The position numbers and the translations under genes were made by a program. The notes below the pieces were generated by a model. That model had not been told where the DNA came from and did no database searches. It saw only the letters and a program-made list of their open reading frames with translations. Source: Fibrobacter succinogenes (GTDB taxonomy: Bacteria > Fibrobacterota > Fibrobacteria > Fibrobacterales > Fibrobacteraceae). Taken from it: 64,000 nucleotides of DNA. Where the stretch lies: positions 1-64,000 of the forward strand of contig CACWNW010000019.1 in the NCBI GenBank assembly GCA_902762305.1. The letters run 5' to 3'. Of the stretch, positions 16,634 to 23,555 are shown in pieces (within the stretch, counting starts at the first letter, position 1; the number at the start of each line of letters is the position of its first letter).

Positions 16634-17614
16634 CTAGCCGTCCATTTCGGCCAAAGCCTTTTTCATCTTCTGCTTGATTCTTTCACGGAGCGAAGCCGGC
16701 TTCACAATGCGGATGTCAGAAGCGGCCCCCATGAGCCAGTTCTCGAAATCCGGCGTGACGCGGAGCTTCATGTCGACAATCATGTTCTTGCTGCGATCGT
16801 AGCGCCTCGAAATCTCCGGGTAGAAATGCGCGCGTTCGAACTGCGTCTGCAGCCATTTGCTCCTGATTTCGAGAGTAATATCTTCGGCCTTGCACGTTTC
16901 ATCCGTATATTTTCCGAAGGTGTATATGTAATGGGTGTGCGCATCGAAATTGAACCGGGGCGAAGAATGGTTCGTCTCCGACATGTTCTCGATATTTTCA
17001 AACAGGTAGTTCTTGAAAACTTCCTCGCCCTTCTCGTTGAATTCGCCAGCAACGAGGTACAGCGTGTCCATACGCAAGATAACCTTGACCGGGAAAATCT
17101 CGCACGACTTGAGCCCCTCCTCAGTCGTTGCCGCGCGGTAGCGGATCTTGAGGGCGAAGCCCTCGTGTATGGCCTTGAGGGCGCGATTCACCATGGCGTC
17201 TTGAATCTTGTCGTCGCAGAACGGGCCATAGTCCAGCACGTAATCCGGGTCGGTCGTAACCGCCTCGGGCTTGAACTCGTCCGGGTCGGTCGTCTGCAGC
17301 ACACCGATTACCTTGTCCAGGAGCTTCAAGGTCTTGATATCCGGTGCAGATGTCGCCGGCAAGTTCTTCTTGATTTTTTCGAGTTGCTTCACCACGCTTT
17401 GGTTGAAGTTCGCCTGCTCCTCGACCTGAATAACGTAACGTGTCTCGCCTTCACGCTTGATTTTGCGAAGCCCGCAGTTTTCCTGCTCTATAACCTCCAG
17501 ATGGCGGAACACCGTGCGCGGGCTGCACCCGAGCGCATCGGCAAGCATCGCGACCGACATCGGCGTTTTAAGTTTCGACTTAATCAGATTTATTTTTTCG
17601 TATCCAGTAGCCAT
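16634..17614 (-). CDS. WYL-domain transcriptional regulator
   Basis: An N-terminal winged helix (MSVAMLADALGCSPRTVFRHLEVI, cited in parts: VAMLADALGCSPRTVFRHL, about residues 22-40) is followed by a WYL region (about 150-240: LKIRYRAATTEEG, then RMDTLYLVAGEFNEKGE). The usual W-Y-L is here L-Y-L. WYL domains are thought to bind nucleic acid or nucleotide ligands and often regulate DNA-damage or phage-defence genes. ATG at 17614 has the good site AAGGAGAAGGT, so the 27 upstream codons are not used. The BON-domain gene ends 13 bp before it. Confidence 0.8.
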   Translation of the reverse strand: MATGYEKINLIKSKLKTPMSVAMLADALGCSPRTVFRHLEVIEQENCGLRKIKREGETRYVIQVEEQANFNQSVVKQLEKIKKNLPATSAPDIKTLKLLDKVIGVLQTTDPDEFKPEAVTTDPDYVLDYGPFCDDKIQDAMVNRALKAIHEGFALKIRYRAATTEEGLKSCEIFPVKVILRMDTLYLVAGEFNEKGEEVFKNYLFENIENMSETNHSSPRFNFDAHTHYIYTFGKYTDETCKAEDITLEIRSKWLQTQFERAHFYPEISRRYDRSKNMIVDMKLRVTPDFENWLMGAASDIRIVKPASLRERIKQKMKKALAEMDG

Positions 17615-17627
17615 ACCTTCTCCTTTT

Positions 17628-18836
17628 TTATCCCTCAACAACCCTAAGCCTGTTTTCGACCGAAGTGGAAAGAGACATCTTGACTGCATTGACAAAAGCC
17701 ATCTGCTTCTGCCATGCGGAATGCACTCGGCCTTCCAGCAAATACTTGTTCCCGACGTACGAGACCTTGATCTTCGCCCCTTGGAACCTTGAGTTCATCG
17801 AATAGCTGAGTTCCATTTCCAGGCACTCATCCCTATTCTCCATATCCTTCTCGGACATCGTGACCATCGAATAGGTCAGGTCCAAGACTCCCGGAATTTC
17901 TGCAATGCGGCTCTCCAGATCCCTCGGGGCGGAATCATCGAAGCAGCACACCGAAACAGAGACCCGGCCCTCACAGACTTTCACCCTGTAATCGAACACG
18001 TTGCGTCCAAAGGATTCGAGCAACGCGTATACACGATTTTCTATCAGGGAATCCGTGATTCCCGGTTCCGGAATTATTTTCGTAAAATCAACGCACCCGC
18101 GAATACGCGGCATGCTGTTCACGCATGCCCGAAGCGAGCGCTTGATGGAATAGTTTCTCACCAGCCCGTTCAGGTACACGATGCCCTGCCCGACGGTCAC
18201 CGAGATGCGGCCAGCATCTTCCACGAACAGCTGTTGCAACTTGTTCTGCACGACTTCGGATAGCTTGTCGTTCGGAATGTTCTGCGCCGTCTGCGGGAGC
18301 GTAATGAACAGCACCGAAGCATCTTCGAGCAGCACGGCAAGCTTGTCCTTGTCGCCATCCTTCACGAACCCGACCGCCACGCCGAACTGGTCGCGGATGG
18401 CATGGTACACGCAGTCACCCAAAAGCGTCTGCGCGCTCTGTGCCGGCAAAAGGCGGTAACCTTCCGCAGACCTTTCGTCGATATACGGGAGGCGATCCAG
18501 CTCGATTTTCTTATCGGGTCCGCCATCGTAACTGATGACGATGATTTCCTTGTCGTTCGTCTGGAAATAGCTCTTGACCATTCCCGGCTTGACCGAGCCC
18601 CTGAAGTAGAGCCAGTTGCCCGCGGCAATGCGGCTGTTGCCGTACACGCGGGTATAATCGCCGACATCGTCCGGGTGCGAGAAGGCGAACTCGTTCGAAA
18701 ACGCTATGAAGGCGGATTCGCACTTTTGGCAAACGCACAGGAGCGGGACATGCGATGTCATTCCACCGTATGTGGAATACGGTTCACGGGCATACAATCC
18801 GTGGACGGTGACCATACGGCACCGGCAGCAGAACAA
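17628..18836 (-). CDS. zinc-ribbon plus BON-domain protein, TTG start
   Basis: The N-terminus has two Cys pairs (CCRC at residues 3-6 and CVCQKC near 35-40) flanking HGLYAREPYSTYGGMTSH, suggesting a zinc ribbon. Further on are three BON-like folds: about 190-260 (ISVTVGQGIVYLNGLVRNYS), 265-325 and 345-402 (KIKVSYVGNKYLLEGRVHSA). BON domains bind membrane or phospholipid surfaces. There is no signal peptide or membrane helix. The only start that keeps the first Cys pair is TTG at 18836; an in-frame TGA lies three codons upstream, inside a dispersed repeat, and the first ATG (18815) would lose the pair. Confidence 0.6.
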   Translation of the reverse strand: MFCCRCRMVTVHGLYAREPYSTYGGMTSHVPLLCVCQKCESAFIAFSNEFAFSHPDDVGDYTRVYGNSRIAAGNWLYFRGSVKPGMVKSYFQTNDKEIIVISYDGGPDKKIELDRLPYIDERSAEGYRLLPAQSAQTLLGDCVYHAIRDQFGVAVGFVKDGDKDKLAVLLEDASVLFITLPQTAQNIPNDKLSEVVQNKLQQLFVEDAGRISVTVGQGIVYLNGLVRNYSIKRSLRACVNSMPRIRGCVDFTKIIPEPGITDSLIENRVYALLESFGRNVFDYRVKVCEGRVSVSVCCFDDSAPRDLESRIAEIPGVLDLTYSMVTMSEKDMENRDECLEMELSYSMNSRFQGAKIKVSYVGNKYLLEGRVHSAWQKQMAFVNAVKMSLSTSVENRLRVVEG

Positions 18837-18840
18837 CTGC

Positions 18841-18898
18841 TGTCATCTTGAGCGGACCCTGAAGCGCAAAGCGCGACAGGGGAAGTCGAAGAATCTAC
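18841..18898. repeat. dispersed repeat between gltX and the BON-domain gene
   Basis: On the plus strand it begins TGTCATCTTGAGCGGACC and ends GAAGTCGAAGAATCTAC, matching the widespread bacterial pattern of type TCATCCTGAGCG...GTCGAAGGATCT. Its right end contains the gltX stop codon (18895-18897); its left end begins 5 bp from the BON gene's TTG. Confidence 0.75.
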
Positions 18899-20364
18899 TT
18901 CATCAACGGCATCGCCACGTCGATGCGACGGAGCACTTCTTCCTTGCCAATGATTTCGAACATTTCCCAGAGGCCGGGGCCTGCGGTAACGCCGGAAACA
19001 GCGAGACGCGGAGCACCGACGAGTTCACCGACCTTGTGGCCGCAACGTTCGGCGAGGTCGTAGAACCCCTTCTCAATCACCGGAGTCTTGAAATCTTCGA
19101 TGGAAGCGAGCATGTCGCGCACGAGTGTCGCGACTTCCTTGGAACCTTCGCCGAAGTGCTTCTTGGCACCCTTTTCGTCGTAGGTGGTCGGGGCGACAAA
19201 GAAGTACACCGCCATGTCGGCCAAGTCCTGCACAAAGTGGGCACGCGGCTTCAATTGCTTCACGATTTCATCGAGGCGAGCTTCCGGTTCGTTGGAGAGG
19301 TCTATGCCCTTCGCGGCAAGGCCTTCCTTCATGATTCCCTTGAGGAACGCGTCATCGCACAGGTGAATGTGCTGGCCGTTCATCCACTGGAGTTTCTTTT
19401 CGTCGAAACTTGCGGACTTCGGGTTGATGCGTTCGAGCGTGAAGCAGTCCACCATTTCCTTGATGGTCATGACTTCGCGGTCGTCACCCGGATTCCAGCC
19501 GAGGAGTGCAAGGTAGTTCACGAGCGTTTCGGGCAGGTAGCCCAAGTCACGGAAGTCGCCCACGGAGGCGGCACCCTTGCGCTTGCTGAGCTTGCCACCG
19601 TTCTTGTCGAGAATCACCGGCAGGTGGCACCAAATAGGCGGCTGCCAGCCGAAGGCCTTGTACAGAAGTTCATGCTTGGGCGTAGAGCTAATCCATTCGT
19701 CACCGCGGAGCACATGGGACGTACCCATCAGGTGGTCGTCCACGACGCTTGCAAAATGGTAAGTCGGGTAGCCGTCGCGCTTGATAAGCACGAGGTCATC
19801 CAGGAGTTCGTTTTGGTAACAGATGTGGCCGCGGATCATGTCGTCGAACTCGGTCACGCCCGTCTCGGGCACCTTGAAGCGGATGACAGCCTTCTCGCCG
19901 GCGGCAATGCGGGCTTCAGCTTCTTCGCGACTGATATTACGGCAGTGGCGGTCGTAACCCGTGACCGGCACATGAGACTTTTCCTGTTCGGCACGGACTT
20001 CCTGCAGGCGTTCTTCGGTGCAGAAGCAGTAGTAGGCGTCGCCCGAGTCGAGCAGTTTCTTCACTTCGCGGTGGTAGATGTCCAGGCGTTCGCTCTGGAA
20101 GTACGGACCGCAATCGCCTTCGCAACCCGGACCTTCGTCCCACTGGAGTCCCAGCCACTTGAGGTCGCGCATCAGGTCATGGAGCGCCGTCTCGTTGTAA
20201 CGCTTGCGGTCGGTATCCTCGATACGCAGGTAGAACGTACCGCCCATGTGCTTGGCAAAAAAATAGTTGTAAATGGCGGTACGAGCACCGCCCACATGCA
20301 GGTAGCCAGTTGGGCTCGGGGCAAAACGCACACGAACAGGACGAGTAGCAGAATTTTCGCTCAT
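18895..20364 (-). CDS. gltX: glutamyl-tRNA synthetase
   Basis: Charges tRNA-Glu (and perhaps tRNA-Gln). Class I features are the HIGH-type motif in FAPSPTGYLHVGGART (residues 14-28), the zinc-binding-like CFCTEERL, and KLSKR at 258-262 in LDKNGGKLSKRKGAA. 489 residues, full length. Ribosome site AAGGGAAT precedes the ATG. The stop codon lies within a dispersed repeat. Confidence 0.96.
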   Translation of the reverse strand: MSENSATRPVRVRFAPSPTGYLHVGGARTAIYNYFFAKHMGGTFYLRIEDTDRKRYNETALHDLMRDLKWLGLQWDEGPGCEGDCGPYFQSERLDIYHREVKKLLDSGDAYYCFCTEERLQEVRAEQEKSHVPVTGYDRHCRNISREEAEARIAAGEKAVIRFKVPETGVTEFDDMIRGHICYQNELLDDLVLIKRDGYPTYHFASVVDDHLMGTSHVLRGDEWISSTPKHELLYKAFGWQPPIWCHLPVILDKNGGKLSKRKGAASVGDFRDLGYLPETLVNYLALLGWNPGDDREVMTIKEMVDCFTLERINPKSASFDEKKLQWMNGQHIHLCDDAFLKGIMKEGLAAKGIDLSNEPEARLDEIVKQLKPRAHFVQDLADMAVYFFVAPTTYDEKGAKKHFGEGSKEVATLVRDMLASIEDFKTPVIEKGFYDLAERCGHKVGELVGAPRLAVSGVTAGPGLWEMFEIIGKEEVLRRIDVAMPLMK

Positions 20365-20424
20365 GATATGATTCCCTTGTTATAATTTTCAGTCAAATTC
20401 CGTCATAAATATAGAAAAATGAAT

Positions 20425-20451
20425 AAACCCCGGTGTTCAACCGAGGTTTTT
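20425..20451. terminator. imperfect hairpin with T run
   Basis: AAACCCCGGT / ACCGAGGTTT pair with one C-A mismatch around loop GTTCA; TT follows on the plus strand and TTTATTCATTTTT on the minus. It may be a second barrier between the small minus-strand gene and gltX. Confidence 0.45.
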
Positions 20452-20472
20452 CCATTTAAAGAGAGAGAATTC

Positions 20473-20508
20473 AAAAAAAGCCAATGACGCAGATTATGCG
20501 TGCTTGGC
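20473..20508 (-). terminator. terminator overlapping the candidate peptide gene
   Basis: On the minus strand GCCAA and CGCA pair with TGCG and TTGGC around the loop TAATC that contains the stop codon; seven T residues follow. This is a strong intrinsic terminator shape. Confidence 0.7.
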
Positions 20509-20556
20509 GTATTTCCTGAAGCTCTTGACCAGAAGGGCGGCGAGAATGCAGTACAT
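20494..20556 (-). CDS. candidate 20-residue hydrophobic/basic peptide
   Basis: The frame encodes MYCILAALLVKSFRKYAKHA and stops. The first ten residues form a short hydrophobic helix; the rest is strongly basic, as in small membrane peptides and some type I toxins. AAAGGAC lies 6 bp before the ATG. The stop codon sits in the loop of a terminator, and AT-rich promoter-like sequence lies about 90 bp upstream. The combination of ribosome site, frame and terminator argues for a real transcript; the family is unknown. It could instead be an RNA gene with a chance frame. Confidence 0.5.
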   Translation of the reverse strand: MYCILAALLVKSFRKYAKHA

Positions 20557-20736
20557 GTTTGTCCTTTTATCCTTGATTTTTACCTTTTTATCACCATTTT
20601 CAAAACGGCGAGCCAATATTAACAATTTTTTACTAACGCTGCAAGGGTGAAAATTATATATATTTAAGATTTATGCCTTTTTTTCTTGGGCCAACAGCGA
20701 AAGATTCACGTCCAGGCGGTTGTTAACTTGGTCTTG

Positions 20737-20763
20737 CCGTTAAAAATTTGGTATTTTTGGCGG
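20737..20763 (+). promoter_or_regulatory. inverted repeat covering the batD ribosome site
   Basis: CCGTTAAAAAT and ATTTTTGGCGG pair (11 bp, two of them G-U) around TTGGT, ending one base before the batD ATG. The only Shine-Dalgarno-like bases, GGCGG, are in the 3' arm. Confidence 0.4.
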
Positions 20764-20764
20764 T

Positions 20765-22582
20765 ATGAAACGAATTCTTCTCATCTGTCTTGCCTTGACC
20801 TTCGGTGCCTTCGCACGTCCGTCCCTGCAACTGGACAAGGACAGAATCGAAGCCGGCAAGACCTTCGGACTCCAACTTGTATATCCACTTAATGAACTCC
20901 CCGAAAACAGGGACAATCTGACCATCGAGACACAGAACGGATTCACCTTCTTGGGCCTCGACAGTACCGACCAGGTCATACGCCCCGATATCGAAGACAT
21001 GTTCAATTCCTTCTTCGGGGGCGGCCGTAACCGCGGCGGCTACAAGGCACGTATATATACCTTCAAGCTGAGGGCACCCAAGAAGACGGGACGCATAGGC
21101 ATCGGCCAGTTATTCATCGATATCGACGGGCAAAAGCGCACCATCGCAAACGACATCCCCATCAACATCCAGCGCGCCTTTAGCGACGACGCCCTCGCCG
21201 CCTCGCTCACGGCCAGCAAGAAAACCGTCTACGAGGGCGAGCAGTTCTACGTGACGCTCGGGCTCCACACCTTCGAACACTTCGAGGGTGGCCTGCAGGC
21301 CACCGACATGAACACGGGCAACGACTTCATCGTCCACAGGAGCGACCTTTCGAACCTGAAATTCGAACCCGTAGAAGGCGCTCGGCGCGAAATGCAGGCG
21401 AGCGCCAAGTTCGCATGGCTCAGCCCCACCAAGAGCGGCAACCTGCAGATTCCGCCGTTCAAGTTCAAGTACACCAAGCGCGGCGAGCCGAAGATTGTCG
21501 AAGAGAACAAGCAGATGGGCGGCATGTCGTTCCACTCGCAGAGCATCCGCCAGGAATCCATCGAGGCCGAAGCGCAGTCCCCCGCCATCAACATCATGGT
21601 GAAGCCCCTGCCCGAAGAAGGCAAGCCCGCCAACTTCAGCGGCATGGTCGGCAGCTACAGCTTCGACGCCGATTTCGACCGCACGAACCTGAAGGTCGGC
21701 GAAGCGCTCACGCTCTCCGTCGAAATCAAGGGCGACGGGACGCCGGGCACACTGACCGACCCGAAGTTCCCCGACTTCAGCGACTTCCGCTCCGTACCGC
21801 CCGAAAACAACATCTCGAAAAAAATCGTAGGCAACAAGGTCATCACCTCCAAGAGCATCAAGGTGTTCCTCTATCCCAAAAAGAAGGGCGAATTCACCAT
21901 CCCCGAAATTTCGTACTCGTGGTTCAATCCGGCCAAGAAGAAATACGAAACTGCGAAGGCGGGCCCGTGGACCATCGTCGTCGAAAAAGGCGAAGCCGCA
22001 CCCGAAGCCATATTCCAGTCCCCCGCCGCTGTAGCCGGGCCTCCATCCGTACAGAAGAAAGAAATCGAATCGCTCGGTTCCGACATCCGCTTCATCCACC
22101 AGGTTTCGGGAACCGGCAATACGACACCCTATAAGAGCATCTGGTACTGGGTTGCGCTGCTCGGCGCCCTCCCCTTCTACTTCATCGTCACGTGGGCCAT
22201 ACGCAAGCGCCGCAAGCACAACAGCGATTCTGCGCTGGTCCGCAAGGGCAAAGCGAACAAGATGCTCAGGGAACGCTTTGCAAGCGCACGCGAGGCCCTG
22301 CACAAGGGCGACGCGAAGGCGCTCTACGCAGCACTCGAAAACGGCCTCATCGGCTATCTCAGCGACTGCACCAACCTGGAATTCAAGGGCATGACCCGCC
22401 CGCAAATGAAGGAAGAACTTGCGAAACTCGGCGTCAAGGAGGAAACGATAGCCTCCATCGACAGCTGGCTCGAGAAATGCGCATTCGCACGATTCGCTCC
22501 CGTAGACCCCTCCGCCGACGAACAGAAGAAGATGCTCGCCGACGTGGAAAAGCTCTGCGGCGAACTCGGAAAACTGAAATAG
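20765..22582 (+). CDS. batD: BatD-like protein
   Basis: A signal peptide (MKRILLICLALTFGAFA) precedes a long periplasmic beta-sandwich region with the family pattern (KTVYEGEQFYVTLGL near 155; KVGEALTLSVEIKGDGTPG near 312), then one membrane helix (about 459-480: YWVALLGALPFYFIVTWAI) and a cytoplasmic helical tail. BatD is one of the Bat proteins linked to aerotolerance or envelope stress, acting with MoxR ATPases and von Willebrand-domain BatA/BatB. Here only batD and batE occur; the genes upstream are unrelated. 605 residues. Confidence 0.85.
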   Translation: MKRILLICLALTFGAFARPSLQLDKDRIEAGKTFGLQLVYPLNELPENRDNLTIETQNGFTFLGLDSTDQVIRPDIEDMFNSFFGGGRNRGGYKARIYTFKLRAPKKTGRIGIGQLFIDIDGQKRTIANDIPINIQRAFSDDALAASLTASKKTVYEGEQFYVTLGLHTFEHFEGGLQATDMNTGNDFIVHRSDLSNLKFEPVEGARREMQASAKFAWLSPTKSGNLQIPPFKFKYTKRGEPKIVEENKQMGGMSFHSQSIRQESIEAEAQSPAINIMVKPLPEEGKPANFSGMVGSYSFDADFDRTNLKVGEALTLSVEIKGDGTPGTLTDPKFPDFSDFRSVPPENNISKKIVGNKVITSKSIKVFLYPKKKGEFTIPEISYSWFNPAKKKYETAKAGPWTIVVEKGEAAPEAIFQSPAAVAGPPSVQKKEIESLGSDIRFIHQVSGTGNTTPYKSIWYWVALLGALPFYFIVTWAIRKRRKHNSDSALVRKGKANKMLRERFASAREALHKGDAKALYAALENGLIGYLSDCTNLEFKGMTRPQMKEELAKLGVKEETIASIDSWLEKCAFARFAPVDPSADEQKKMLADVEKLCGELGKLK

Positions 22583-22604
22583 CGGCTAGCGAGAAGGATA
22601 GTAT

Positions 22605-23369
22605 ATGACTTTCTGGAAAAAGATTCTTTTGACGATTGCATCGGTCGCAACACTTGCGACGGCCGCCCCCGAATGTTCAGGCATAGAAGAAGGAACCAAG
22701 GCATACAACAACGGGGACTTCGAACGCGCCATCGACGAATGGCGTACCTGCGCCGACAACGGCACACCCGATGCCGACCTTTTCTACAACCTGGGGAATG
22801 CCTACTTCAGGAACGGCAAGATTGGTTTCGCCATCTTCTATTACCGTTCCGCCCTGAGGCTGCGCCCCAATGACGACGACATACAGCACAACCTCAAGTA
22901 CGCGCAGGCAATGACCCGCGACAAGGTGGAAGACGAGGGCGAAGAAAACCCGATCCTTTCCGGGCTCTTCAAGGCGCACCACGCACTTTCGCTCAAGGCC
23001 CAGCTCATCGCGCTGCTCGCGCTCTTCTGGGCAATCGCGCTCTTCGGCATTGCGGGGAGAATCGTTATCGGCGAAAGGGCGAAGAACATTTGCACGGGCG
23101 CCATTTTCGTGCTCACCGCAGTATTCTGCGTCATCGGCTCCAGCGCCGCCTACAAGATTTTCGTGCTCGAAAAGGAAATCTGCGGTGTCGTCACCGCCGC
23201 CGATGCCGACGTGACCAGCGCCCCGAGCGACAAATCCCAGACGCTCAATACGCTTTCCGAAGGCACCACCTTCGAAGTCATTTCCGAACAGGGCAATTTC
23301 GCGGAAATCCGCCTCGGCGAAAAAATCAAGGGCTTCGTGAAACTCTCCGAAGTAGGCATCGTGAAGTAA
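22605..23369 (+). CDS. batE: BatE-like TPR and SH3-like protein
   Basis: A signal peptide, one TPR block (AYNNGDFERAIDEWRTCA and FYNLGNAYFRNGKIGFAIFY, about residues 32-105), two membrane helices (about 132-152 and 164-186) and a C-terminal bacterial SH3-like domain (about 195-254: TLSEGTTFEVISEQGNFAEI). This order is that of BatE. It begins 22 bp after batD and is surely co-transcribed. 254 residues. Confidence 0.8.
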   Translation: MTFWKKILLTIASVATLATAAPECSGIEEGTKAYNNGDFERAIDEWRTCADNGTPDADLFYNLGNAYFRNGKIGFAIFYYRSALRLRPNDDDIQHNLKYAQAMTRDKVEDEGEENPILSGLFKAHHALSLKAQLIALLALFWAIALFGIAGRIVIGERAKNICTGAIFVLTAVFCVIGSSAAYKIFVLEKEICGVVTAADADVTSAPSDKSQTLNTLSEGTTFEVISEQGNFAEIRLGEKIKGFVKLSEVGIVK

Positions 23370-23410
23370 CCGAAACCGCCATCCCAAATCCGGGACATTC
23401 AAACAAGCAG

Positions 23411-23437
23411 CCCCTAGTCACACGACCAGGGGTTTAT
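23411..23437 (+). terminator. hairpin with T-rich tail after batE
   Basis: CCCCTAGTC / GACCAGGGG (one mismatch) around ACAC is followed by TTTATTTTTA. A decayed copy of the same 27 bp, 21 of 27 bases alike, is at 23461-23487, exactly 50 bp on. Confidence 0.6.
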
Positions 23438-23460
23438 TTTTAATGCTCCAGAACAATCAA

Positions 23461-23487
23461 TCTCTAGTCACGCAACCTGGGGTCTAT
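23461..23487. repeat. decayed second copy of the terminator hairpin
   Basis: TCTCTAGTCACGCAACCTGG and the next 7 bases match the copy at 23411 with six differences; the stem is mostly broken. Duplication of about 50 bp is the likely origin. Confidence 0.6.
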
Positions 23488-23526
23488 AATTAGCGCACCA
23501 AAGCAGGCACCCCCATACCCGCGACA

Positions 23527-23555
23527 CCATTGACTATTGACCAATAACCAACTAA
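23527..23555. repeat. dispersed TTGACTATTGACC-type repeat at the sprA stop
   Basis: CATTGACTATTGACC followed by AATAACCAACTAA includes the sprA stop (23552-23554). On the sprA strand it starts at the TAG and reads TAGTTGGTTATTGGTCAATA. A relative lies at the stop of the thioredoxin/TPR gene (55493). Confidence 0.65.

Larger units (their letters stand above)
20365..20764. other. 400-bp spacer with a candidate small gene
   Basis: The divergent space between gltX and batD holds an imperfect hairpin at 20425-20449, the candidate peptide gene at 20494-20556 with its terminator, an AT-rich promoter-like region near 20650 (ATTATATATATTTAA), and an inverted repeat directly before batD. Confidence 0.6.
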
